In this document: piece by piece, positions 57,001 through 64,000 of the stretch
Layout of the letters: each line of letters starts with the position of its first letter
Position numbering within the stretch: the stretch's first letter is position 1
Source: Eutreptiella sp. 'Long Island Sound 2002'
Taxonomy: Eukaryota > Euglenozoa > Euglenophyceae > Eutreptiales > Eutreptiaceae
NCBI GenBank assembly: GCA_964036045.1
Contig: OZ038383.1
Location: 42,244,354-42,308,353, forward strand
Direction: 5' to 3'
DNA length: 64,000 nucleotides
Program-made: the position numbers and the translations under genes
The notes under the pieces: model-generated
What the model was told of the DNA's origin: nothing
What the model saw: the letters and a program-made list of their open reading frames with translations, nothing else
Database searches by the model: none

Positions 57001-58167
57001 GCTGAATGGAAGCACAGGATTGTTTTTTCGTACTATGCACACCCCCTCAAAAGGTTTTCCAGAAAAATGGGGCGTTGTTTAACACTGTTGCTGAGAGAAG
57101 CCTCACAGAAACTCCAATCGCTGGATATGGACAGGATCACAGACGTCAAGCAATGGGCCGCCTCAGTCAGTGCCCATGCATCCAGACAGCAAACACGCAG
57201 GAGGCCAGACACATATTCACTCTGGGAGCTGGACATTAGGGATTTTTTCCCGTCCATGAGCCGACCCGACACCTTGAAGGCTGTCCGCACCGTCCATGAT
57301 CTGTTAGTGGACATCAGGGGAAAGCGAACAGATGCCTCTGGTGGCATCTGGTTTGCCATCCATCGCAGCGAACACAAGATGGACAGAATAGGTACTGGGT
57401 CCAGAGACCAGTTTGAAAACTTCTCATTTGAACAGGTATACGAGTATGTGAAGTGGGAACTGGAAGAGAACTGCCTTTTCACTGTGAGCAATCGAATATA
57501 CAAACAAATCAGGGGAGTCGCCATAGGGGGTGCCCTGTCTGCCCAACTGTCATGCCTGTACTGCGTCGACAAGGAGCATGCGTTTTACAGCCAGACAGTG
57601 AACCAGATGCGCTCCCAGGTGACCAAATACATCACACCGTCCCTTCTCCCACACCGCCCGTTCAGATTTCGTGATAACCTGGTAGGTGTGGCAAGGGGCC
57701 GCCTGAAACTACCCAAAGTGCAAGCCCTGTTTGAACACATATATGGCCTCAAGCTACAGGTGGAGGGACAGGGGCTGACACTGCAGACACTTGAATCACA
57801 CCTCACAGTCGACCAACACACAGGCACCATCACGGTAGCACTCAAGGATAAAGTGTCATACCACCACAACCCAGAGCCCACCAGAAGGTATGTACGCTAT
57901 CCCGATGTATACTCCCCGAACGCTCGAAGCGTCCTCCGTTCCCTTGTGCCAGCCTTAGCACTGAAGTGTACATACTACCAGACAGACTGGCAGAGCCTGC
58001 GTCAGAATTGTTTGCAGACAATTCAGGAGCTACACACCAAAGGGTACCCAGGGCGATGGTGGGAGGGCTCTTTCAAGACGAGCCTCGCCAGATTTGGATT
58101 TCCAGAACAGTGCAGACACCAGCTGAACACATGGGTACAGAATCGCGGCAGGAGAACACAGGAGTAA
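54013..58167 (+). CDS. PLE ORF2: GIY-YIG endonuclease and reverse transcriptase
   Basis: 1,384 residues. 1-100: Arg/His-rich basic region. About 528-625: GIY-YIG nuclease, with YIVYAM and VYIGM as the two core strands, R559 in LRYYEHERE, E612 in RLEQQWM and N624 at the end. There are no Cys in the core, as in Chlamys. C791-S-C793: the CxC motif of the clade. About 900-1240: RT, with LDKNTGKTVCVC, then KIVFSYYAHPLKRFSRKMG, motif A LDIRDFFPSM (D1074), motif B GVAIGGALSAQLSCLY and motif C FRFRDN (D1221, N1222). Motif C has DN where most RTs have DD. The protein nicks DNA and reverse-transcribes the element's RNA. Translation presumably follows ORF1 by stop-restart at ATGA. Confidence 0.9.
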   Translation: MMSSSDNDEVIVLRSHRSRTIIPCTRYQAPYTPHTTQADSQRKQRWTRAHKRAQRKSTRVHTTPTRYTAHTTHDRRQQRSMQRTRRHHKRVRKNGWVKKQAPVSDTSTTETSSQDEGEPHANFLSSPLPPSVLQHTTEAHEPAHRLHTLAMGMSHATSHQEKLIEQMISLQECTKYNSVSYARDLRMFDIEGKEDPPTPEALKLKQRIRGCARLRRLWQGFAQRHHVLGWDELTPMIHTQFVDAVQSLQTELQATTALNPCMWSLPKTWYRLWNNLFHLEYTIGIPVIDGLSQRGLSPLLTDSPFGMPSFDDEITCLPLAAQHALLIVQPMMALSILSQLRTAYPDATFIVAVPRDLDDWKSQMQSLTGQKQGFRMWTGTVPALPINRWTHTHTRTTARTHTKRKMILQMDWFYVIPTTSELQDVLSRFPVDRYAAALSTVTTTSTGTWYMPPLQCMAKRLKTAACVKLWDHLTAERQHLLHTAVEGSEQALAQNMEKARDLLPYAPWRWARKIVGLGQAPFTPLTVAGYIVYAMVSRRYGTVYIGMVGKDGPRKLILRYYEHEREGRAFQRVYGKRLKQHQLYEAMRHTGSSEWVMIPLQVCTEATVWRLEQQWMRTMGRVFNKERRAWRGQRWRMLAQNLKQHAESWSTRELRAVAHKIIHTHRCHTPAHTLLEIILHARTRLQRGFERETYNLLFHKVRSIVARRTGISIPAQIAIPYPTCNYPDLSMLQQRVKRALHTLGLPRAVVQYITQVTRYTAKRGPTVAEILCTKRPQHTWQQMHRIARQPCSCHSLPSDIPRIQGCVFARKGRDLGSLFHADAACLRQNCNNATLASWDELESALTSVSAQICRIHRRVGKDKGWLVDALLRPAIKEVWETARSSIPSILHKSRLKALKEQHPGLVFLQLDKNTGKTVCVCRRLCYQTMITAFGDESQFELVEECENKRTAREHCMHLLRSSADAHGMTKLWEGGKGKGPPHAFQLPKNKIQEESIAEWKHRIVFSYYAHPLKRFSRKMGRCLTLLLREASQKLQSLDMDRITDVKQWAASVSAHASRQQTRRRPDTYSLWELDIRDFFPSMSRPDTLKAVRTVHDLLVDIRGKRTDASGGIWFAIHRSEHKMDRIGTGSRDQFENFSFEQVYEYVKWELEENCLFTVSNRIYKQIRGVAIGGALSAQLSCLYCVDKEHAFYSQTVNQMRSQVTKYITPSLLPHRPFRFRDNLVGVARGRLKLPKVQALFEHIYGLKLQVEGQGLTLQTLESHLTVDQHTGTITVALKDKVSYHHNPEPTRRYVRYPDVYSPNARSVLRSLVPALALKCTYYQTDWQSLRQNCLQTIQELHTKGYPGRWWEGSFKTSLARFGFPEQCRHQLNTWVQNRGRRTQE

Positions 58168-58199
58168 CAGCAGGGCGCCCAGACACACACTGGGGGCCC

Positions 58200-58430
58200 T
58201 GCATGGTGCAAATACAACATATGGGAGTGCAACACACATGTTGATGACCACAAAACATGATGCATATATTTGCCATGAAGTGTTATGACGAAGTTATGCA
58301 CATACACATGCACATGCACGAGATTCATGCAATAGGAAGACGAAAGCACCATCTACACCCGCATTTTCAGCTTGGTTTCACGATGTTTCTTTGATAAGTC
58401 TTCTATTGCCTCGTTTGCCGTGCCAACCAT
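58200..58430 (+). repeat. 3' pseudo-LTR of the Penelope-like element
   Basis: Second copy of the 231-bp repeat. It begins 32 bp after the ORF2 stop and ends at CCAACCAT, directly followed by GGAGGACTATTCACAGCAAG of the target DNA. Confidence 0.95.
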
Positions 58431-59227
58431 GGAGGACTATTCACAGCAAGGTAAAACACCCTTTCAACACAGCAGCAGCTGATGCTGCGACAGACCAGGA
58501 TATTCGACACCGGCCCGATCCAGTGTCTCATGGAGCTCAACCGTAGTGGTGTTCGAGAATACGCGGGATACCAATTCTGTTGAATTCTATTTTCGCAATT
58601 TGGGGAAGCCGCCAGAAAACAGATGACCGTGTTCATTTATCTGCTGTTGTTTGGTTTTTTTTTGGCAACTGAATTTCTGCAATGGTCCTAGCGTTGCAAG
58701 ATACTTCAATTTCCCCATTTTTCCTTGGCGGCATTTTTGTGAAGTTGACCTTTCTGCGAAGGATGTTTGGGTGCCCTTCTCCTGTTCATAACAAGAAGTG
58801 CGGGCCCTTGGACTATGGGATCGCACGCAGTCCATGCCACACACATAGGTTGGTTGAACTCGAGGAGTGCCATACACTTTCCAATCCGTTTTCAGGCACT
58901 TTCAATCTTGGTGTCACTCAAAGCCTTCATCGCTGCTGATGTGACACCACATTAGAAGAGCCACAGGGTGCCACAAGTGGGCAACAAGGGTGACTGCTAC
59001 AGGGCCAGCAGCAACATTCACAATCCCAACAACCATGGCTCTACAGAAATCAGACAGAATGTCCAAATCTCCTCCGGCAGCAAAACGAAGGGCTGCAATG
59101 TCATGGGGATTGACGGGAAAAAGGAGTGAAGGTTAAACATGCAAAAGCAGACGTATGAAAATATGACACAACGGACCAACCAATACACTTGCTCCATCTG
59201 ACATAGTGAGACATAAGCAACCTCAGC
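58431..59227. other. Flank of the retroelement; one candidate exon
   Basis: Minus-strand 58,914-59,092, after a CATTGCAG border, is open and protein-like (ALRFAAGGDLDILSDFCRAM, VGIVNVAAGPVAVTLVAHLW) and ends at a TGA. No family is recognised. The rest has only short ORFs. Confidence 0.3.
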
Positions 59228-59425
59228 AATCAGGGGTTGTAGAATGACGTTTTCCAAAAGTGCTCCCAGACCTCTTGGGATGCCCAAAACGAGTGTTTTC
59301 GGTTCAGCCTGTTTTGAGCCCGTCCTACGTTGTTTGGCCCCCGAAAAGCCCCGAGACCCCTTGAAAATGGGCCATTTGGCGCCCATAATTGCATTAAAAA
59401 TGGGGTCAACAACGGATTTTTCCAG
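59228..59425 (+). repeat. Dispersed repeat E, copy 2
   Basis: Homologous, with many changes, to 44,540-44,740. Shared motifs include AACGAGTGTTTTCGG, GTTTTGAGCC, CTTGAAAATGGGC and GGATTTTTCC in the same order. Confidence 0.65.
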
Positions 59426-59735
59426 AAATGATGGGGCTGTGTTGGTCCCATGTTCAGTCAGTTTTGCCATGTACGTATGGCATGCCCATGTTTGAAGAGG
59501 CCTAGGGTGAATCCCCTCTATTTTGAAAATGGAGGGGTGGGGAATCCATTTTTGAAGATTTTGGGGCCTGTCCGTAAATCCTCTGCCTAGAGATTCTGAT
59601 TTTGTATCATTGTTGCCATGTTTTCACCAACATCTGGCAAGGCTGCATCCGGGGCATCTTAAAGGCCCGATTCCTCCAAAATAGTGTCAATGGGAGGTCA
59701 TAGTTATTCAGAGTAGATTTGTTGCGTCTGATGTG

Positions 59736-59913
59736 TAGAAGCCATGTGCAAAGTGGCCCCCCTCAACTCAGCAATACTTGGCACAACCATCATGGGCACT
59801 CTCATGGTGCTGCTAGTTCGCGTCAGGCTGCACAGGGGTGTCCAGGGTTGTTAGTGTTCAGATTAGCCAACATATCGTTGGGTTGAGGGGAGCTACTTTG
59901 CACATGGCTTCTA
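59736..59913. mobile_element. 178-bp MITE-like inverted-repeat element
   Basis: Ends TAGAAGCCATGTGCAAAGT (left) and its exact reverse complement at the right (ACTTTGCACATGGCTTCTA), extending to 36 bp with a few mismatches. No ORF. Flanks show no clear target duplication (GATGTG before, AACATT after). Confidence 0.75.
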
Positions 59914-60454
59914 AACATTAAAATGCAACCAATCCACCCTCGAGACTTGACCACTCATTGACAATATGTCGGAGGATTGGGGGGGGGGGGGGGGCAAGGT
60001 CGAGACGCTGGGAGCTGAGCCAACAGCAGGTCTAAACCATGAAAAGGTCCAAATTCCGTCTTCGGTACTTAAATATATGGCCTCAGGACCCCCCATAACG
60101 GATGCCTCTTCGAATATCCCTTTTTTTTTTTTTTGGAGATTTCAACCCCGCCACCCCCCCCCCCCCCCCAGGAAAGGCCAAGGGAAGGGAAAGGGGAGGG
60201 GAGAGGGATGGTTAGGGCAGGGAGGAAGAGGAAGGTCAAAGGGTGGTGAGAAGCCGATGGGCACCACCGCCTATGGAGGGAAAGGGTCCAAGGGAAGGGC
60301 AGCGAATGGCGATCGGCCGGTAGGCGCCGCCAGCTGCAGACGAGAACATCACACCATGGCGTCATGCCAACCCCCCCCCCCCCCCCAGTGACAAAAATCT
60401 TGAGCAATTCGGCCGAAAAGTTGACAACCCATTTCGTGGACCCCCCCCCCCCAT
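59914..60454. other. Homopolymer-rich spacer
   Basis: G-tract at 59,979-59,993, T16 and C-tracts at 60,119-60,171, C-tracts near 60,370 and 60,440. No gene recognised. Confidence 0.5.
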
Positions 60455-60855
60455 TTCTACAACACGTATTTCCGTGTTCTACAATGCACAGTATTGTCTA
60501 CACTGCATATTTCGTTTTCTACGAAATGTCATGACACACACTATAATTTCCACAATACGTAATTAACCGTTCTCCAATGCGCGGTATATTTTCCACACGG
60601 CATATCAAATTTCATGCAAAAATGTTACACTCTCTACAATGTGCATTAAATTGCCTACAATGCAGATTACATCTTCTACAACACGCACTACATTTTCTTC
60701 AACATGCATTGACCTTTCTGCAACACACGCTACATTTTCGTCCGATTGTGTACCATTTCCACAACACGCCTTGCATTTTCTGTAGCACATGTCAACCACA
60801 TTTTCTGCACTCCACATTGCAATTTCTGCAACGTGGTACAGCCTCAACTGCTGAT
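60455..60855 (+). repeat. Degenerate 21-23 bp minisatellite
   Basis: About 17 units of a TTCTACAACACGCACTACAT type. Where the unit is 21 bp the frame encodes a heptad repeat (LHFLQHALTFLQHTLHF), an artefact of the period rather than evidence for a protein. Confidence 0.8.
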
Positions 60856-61207
60856 GGTGCATACCTCAATCCACTCCTTGCGGGTCTTCTGCTTTGGACG
60901 CCCAGCAAAGATGAAGCCATATCCTGAATAAGACATAGTCAAGATGGCCATTGGTTTTGAGAGAAATACCATGACCGGAGATTCGTTGCTCTGGGATTGC
61001 TCACCAAGTAATGGGGCTACAAGGACATTTGGTGGCCAAAAGCGACTCCTTGAGTGTTGAACGGAATATTGAGAACGACTTGGAATTGTACACAAATGTG
61101 TAGTGCACATAAAAAAGAGCATCCTCCAAGCAAACAACGTGCGCGAAACAAGCTTCACCTGCAAGGAACGAGTGGAAGCACGCCCTCGTCAGGAATAGTC
61201 GACGTAC
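60856..61207. other. Unassigned; possible short exon
   Basis: On the minus strand a short frame GYGFIFAGRPKQKTRKEWIE is flanked by TTATTCAG and GTATGC (about 60,877-60,936). This may be an exon of the gene that also holds the PFOR exon at 61,208, but it is not recognised as PFOR. Confidence 0.25.
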
Positions 61208-61464
61208 GATGTACGAAAGCCGTCGAAGAACTGCAGAGACGAATTTGCGACCTCGTCGCGGAACTGAGAGCCAGCCGTCTTGACCTCTTGAATATTGAAG
61301 GAACACAGCATCGCGGAACCCGTCTGGCGGCAAGCCATCACGTCGGAATGATCGCTGAAAATAGACAACCCGTGCTTGGAAATGGTCCGGGCCAACACGT
61401 GTGACACGTCCGGCATCACCTCACGTGCAGTCAAATACAGAATCGGAATGAAGTGGAACAACCC
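61208..61464 (-). CDS. PFOR exon C (N-terminal pyruvate-binding domain)
   Basis: A 257-bp exon between GTCTTTCAG| and |GTACGT. It encodes GLFHFIPILYLTAREVMPDV, then HGLSIFSDHSDVMACRQTGS, then LQFFDGFRTS. The block is diagnostic for domain I of pyruvate:ferredoxin oxidoreductases, where (S)QGL...IPNMYKIAGEL, ALSIFGDHQDVMACRQTG and FFDGFRTSHE are invariant in most members. It is on the same strand as the exons at 47,877, 46,476 and 45,878 and lies N-terminal to them, so a single gene of more than 16 kb is possible. The exons between, for residues about 200-350, were not found. The 6.1-kb retroelement lies between. Confidence 0.85.
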
Positions 61465-62109
61465 CTGAAAGACAAAAACAACGTTTTGGACTTCTCTTGC
61501 ACTAGGTGGATCTGGTGTTTTGTGTGCACAATTGGATTCGGACCCCCTGGAGCTACATACTAGATGAAAACAAGAAAAGGATGCATTTGAACTGTGTTGA
61601 ACTCTCCACTGTTTGAACACAAAGCAACACAAAAAAGGCACACAGTAGTCGCCACACGATTGAATACTCCGCCACACGATCAATGCTCCGGCGACCACGA
61701 ACATTGTGTGTGACCTCTGACTAATGTGAGAAAGAATTTCACCATGGTACACCGAACCAATCACACAAAGGTATTTCTCTTGTCCTGAATTCACATAAAT
61801 CCGCAATCCGACATTTGCAGCACCTTAGAAGCATAGTGCTGAAAACTGCAAGTGGTTAAGGAAAATGCCCTTTTGCAATCAAAAATCGCTTGCACATGAG
61901 GCACGGAAGGCCTACACAAGGTTTTACCAAGAGTTTACCCGACCATGTTGAGGGTTCAACGCCAAGTCTCCCAGATTTCTCTGAAGGGCAAGGACGGAAA
62001 CTACCAAAACCAGCGTCCGACGCAACGACACAAACAACGTGCGCGAAACAATCTTCACCTGCAAGGATTCGCGAGGAACCAGTGGAAGCATGTCCTCGTC
62101 AGAAATAGT
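61465..62109. other. Intron-like DNA between PFOR exon copies
   Basis: No gene recognised. The stretch 62,032-62,109 is homologous to the sequence just before 61,208 (AACAACGTGCGCGAAACAA, CTTCACCTGCAAGGA), part of the duplicated unit. Confidence 0.5.
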
Positions 62110-62345
62110 TGACGTACGACGTACGAAGCCGTCTAAGTGCAGAGAAGGAATTCGCCACCTCGTCGAGGCACTGTGAGCGATGAGAGCCAACCACGTCTCG
62201 GACCTCTTGAACGTTGAAGGAATCCGTCTGGCGGCAAGCCATCACGTCGGGGTGATCGTTGAAAACAGACTTGTGCTTGGAAATGGTCCCGGCCAACACG
62301 TGTATCTTGTCACCAGCAATCAAATACAGAATGGGAATCCCCCGA
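62110..62345 (-). pseudogene. PFOR exon C', decayed duplicate
   Basis: A second copy of exon C keeps GIPILYLIAG, VFNDHPDVMACRQTDSFNVQ and LRTSYV. It has lost internal residues, including the segment between CRQT(G) and VQEV, and the FFDG block. The frame is maintained in part. Flanks are also duplicated, so a segment of about 320 bp was copied in tandem about 0.9 kb away and then decayed. Confidence 0.8.
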
Positions 62346-62361
62346 GCAACCCCCGAGCTCC

Positions 62362-62557
62362 CAGCTCCCCCGAGTCTCGCTTCGCCTGCATGGCTTCCCC
62401 AAGCGCAGCTCGGGGCGTAAAAATGTACGGCAGCTCCCCCGAATCTCACTTCGCCTGCAGGGCTCCCCCAAGCGCAGCTCGGGCCATAAAAAGGTAAGGC
62501 AACTCCCCCGAGTCTCGCTTTGCCTGCAGGGCTCCCTCAAGCGCAGCTCTAGGCATC
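62362..62557 (+). repeat. 69-bp tandem repeat, 2.8 copies
   Basis: CAGCTCCCCCGAGTCTCGCT starts at 62,362, 62,431 and 62,500 (one or two changes), exactly 69 bp apart, each with GCGCAGCTCGGG in the middle. Confidence 0.95.
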
Positions 62558-62849
62558 TCCACTAGTCCCATGTTCTGGTGGAGAGACCTTGAGCAAAAAG
62601 GTAAGTGAAGGCACTCCCCACAAAGAGCAAAGGTGAAGGTCAGAGGTCAAAGGTCAAAGTGCACACAGCAAAGAGCAAAGGTCAAGTTCCAAGGTCAAAG
62701 GTCACAAGGGTGCAAGTCAGTTTGCAGAAGATGCAGGTCACTGTGGAGACGGAGTAACCGATAGCAGTAAAGGCAAAAGAAAGCACTTGGCAGCCTACAA
62801 TGCGACTACCAAACATGCCCACTAATTTGCCTAACTGCAAGTTAATAAG
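62558..62849. other. Spacer with AGGTCA repeats
   Basis: 62,634-62,710 contains about six AGGTCA or AGGTCAA hexamers (AGGTCAGAGGTCAAAGGTCA). No gene is recognised. Confidence 0.6.
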
Positions 62850-63359
62850 TTAATAGTACAACATTGGCACCCCAACAGCCTGAGGCTGAGGGTGAGGCTG
62901 AGGTTGGGGCTGCGTCTGGGAAAGTGGCTGGCCATGCCACAAGCGCATCCCAGCACGCACGGCACACCCAGGGGTAACCTTGTTAAAAAAACGGGGTGCC
63001 CTATTTACAGAATAGGGGACCTTGCGAACCCCCAAAAGCTTTGACAACTCCTTACAAAAACAGTTACAATTTTTTGAAAGGGGGTGGTACCTTTCAACCG
63101 TCCATGCCCCGGCTGTCATCCACCTTATTAAGGCCGCCACCTCCTCGGCCGATTTATTTGTCCACCCCAGGTGGTACGATCTAGAAAAGTGTGTACGCTC
63201 CCGACCCCGCTTACTTTCATCCACTACATAATACCCCCCATCCCCAAAACTATGTCCCACCCCGTGTACAAAAATTTCCCCATGGACTGCTAGACCTGCG
63301 CTGTGTGTGCGGATGAAAGGCCGGAACATGTGGTATGTGTCAACACGTACATAAGACAT
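62850..63359 (-). CDS. DeSI/PPPDE-like isopeptidase
   Basis: 169 residues from the ATG at 63,359. An upstream in-frame ATG at 63,476 would add 39 residues that look like AT-rich leader translation. THSAGLAVHGEIFVHG (H19), then YHLGWTNKSAEEVAALI, then PLSKNCNCFCKELSKLLG (C98) match the PPPDE fold of DeSI proteins. These are Cys-His thiol isopeptidases acting on SUMO or ubiquitin conjugates, with the H in (Y/T)H-x-G-h-x-V-x-G-x-E-(F/Y) and the C in NCNxF. A usual length of 150-190 residues fits. The C-terminus is a Gln-Pro tail (QTQPQPQPHPQPQ). It is intronless and uninterrupted. It lies downstream of nothing recognisable and is on the PFOR strand. Confidence 0.75.
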   Translation of the reverse strand: MSYVRVDTYHMFRPFIRTHSAGLAVHGEIFVHGVGHSFGDGGYYVVDESKRGRERTHFSRSYHLGWTNKSAEEVAALIRWMTAGAWTVERYHPLSKNCNCFCKELSKLLGVRKVPYSVNRAPRFFNKVTPGCAVRAGMRLWHGQPLSQTQPQPQPHPQPQAVGVPMLYY

Positions 63360-64000
63360 ATTATATAAATAAATATAGCTTGAAAAATAAAAACAGAAAC
63401 GGTATTCGGATCGCGTGCGCGGCCCGCACAGAAAACAACTACTCAAGCAAATTTTGTTATTCGGAAGGCATGTCAATTTTTTTCTCGGATGCCGATTGAA
63501 AATCTATTTGCCAGAGGTTCTCGAACATCAATTGCACGAAATCATCGAGATTGGGAAATCCGGAAATAATTCATCGCAGGAGTGCTGAATATCGAAACTT
63601 TTGTAAATACTGTGGGCTGTGAATGAAGACACAAGAGGAGCCAACGAAGGTCCAACAATCACAACACCAAAACAAGGGGGGTCAAGTTGTTGCAAAACCC
63701 AAAGAGAAAGCGTTCAACTAGCAAAAAACTTGGACACATGAGTGAGTGCTTTGTGCATTGCATCATCCAATGTTTCTTGTTTCTCAATTTTTAATGTCGT
63801 ACAGCAAAGAGTAACGTTGCGCATTGGGTTGGGTAAAAAGTTGTTATGGGCCTCAGCTTCTCAATTCCGATGGTGACTCCGATTGAAGCATGCAAGGCCG
63901 TGTTGCCCGTATCGACTCAACGAGGTACCCTATGACACATCGATACACTTGGCATCTTGCGAAAGTACACTTCAAGGCCCACCTGCGCAATTTTTTCGGG
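63360..64000. other. AT-rich upstream region, no gene recognised
   Basis: Contains the probable promoter of the DeSI-like gene (ATATTATATAAATAAATATA at about 63,358-63,380 is TATA-like on either strand). A possible short first exon on the plus strand starts at 63,846 (MGLSFSIPMVTPIEACKAVL) but cannot be confirmed. Confidence 0.35.

Larger units (their letters stand above)
52316..58430 (+). mobile_element. Complete Penelope-like retroelement, Chlamys/Naiad-type
   Basis: 6,115 bp consisting of a 231-bp pseudo-LTR, 120 bp leader, ORF1 (449 codons), ORF2 (1,384 codons), 32 bp and a second pseudo-LTR. Both ORFs are uninterrupted and the repeats match base for base as far as I can check, so the insertion is recent. 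ORF2 has GIY-YIG nuclease, then CxC, then RT. That is the permuted order known for the Chlamys (green lineage, protists) and Naiad (invertebrate) clade of Penelope-like elements. Canonical Penelope elements have the nuclease at the C-terminus. No target duplication is visible (TAAGG before, GGAGG after). It is compact, with hardly any untranslated sequence. Confidence 0.9.

Noticed and set aside
60877-60990. C-terminal PFOR domain VI exon
   Set aside because: KPMAILTMSYSGYGF recalls the AxTYG block only loosely, and it is out of order relative to the other exons.
62850-63476. The longer 208-residue start of the DeSI-like protein
   Set aside because: The extra 39 residues come from AT-rich DNA, are Cys- and Phe-rich and do not resemble the family. 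The ATG at 63,359 starts just before the conserved fold.

Overview
The window is nuclear DNA of a eukaryote, most likely a unicellular alga or other protist. Three exon pairs or single exons carry GT-AG splice borders, genes are broken by introns, satellite DNA and retroelements dominate, and a short TTAGGG tract is present. Species cannot be fixed from the sequence. A run of exactly 200 N at 33,498-33,697 indicates a scaffolded assembly.

Layout. (1) 1-2,850: remains of a LINE-type non-LTR retrotransposon on the minus strand, with RT, RNase H and zinc-ribbon pieces in the usual order. (2) 2,912-26,876: about 22 kb of a GC-rich satellite with a 47-bp monomer, organised into higher-order repeats and containing at least three inverted blocks. 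It is interrupted at 23,736-25,292 by a foreign segment holding a second tandem family, a 30-bp dyad-symmetric unit with a 120-bp higher-order period. (3) 26,877-36,200: mostly non-coding, with homopolymer tracts, the N gap, an AT-rich fold-back element (30,219-32,026) and a dispersed short repeat. (4) 36,200-42,530: decayed coding regions, including a protein with a possible double-stranded beta-helix (HxD...H) domain and a tyrosine recombinase whose catalytic tyrosine position reads Cys. (5) 43,000-64,000: a gene-bearing region broken by repeats. On the minus strand lie exons of a pyruvate:ferredoxin oxidoreductase (PFOR) type enzyme, in N- to C-terminal order over about 16 kb. Two of these exons exist in two diverged copies. 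A BRCT exon (minus), an ATP-dependent DNA ligase nucleotidyl-transfer exon (plus) and an intact DeSI/PPPDE-like peptidase gene (62,850-63,359, minus) are also present.

The best-preserved element is a complete 6.1-kb Penelope-like retroelement at 52,316-58,430, plus strand. It has 231-bp direct terminal repeats (pseudo-LTRs) with no difference that I could find. ORF1 encodes two CCHC zinc knuckles, a possible RRM-like segment and a coiled coil. ORF2 has 1,384 residues with an N-terminal GIY-YIG nuclease, a CxC motif and a C-terminal reverse transcriptase. That order is the permuted arrangement described for the Chlamys/Naiad clade. ORF1 and ORF2 overlap by ATGA, and the RT motif C reads RFRDN rather than a DD form. 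It sits among the PFOR exons and 175 bp upstream of the BRCT exon.

The host genes seen (PFOR, ligase, BRCT, DeSI) show no operon-like link. The common theme is a repeat-rich locus in which transposition and local duplication have broken up or multiplied exons.
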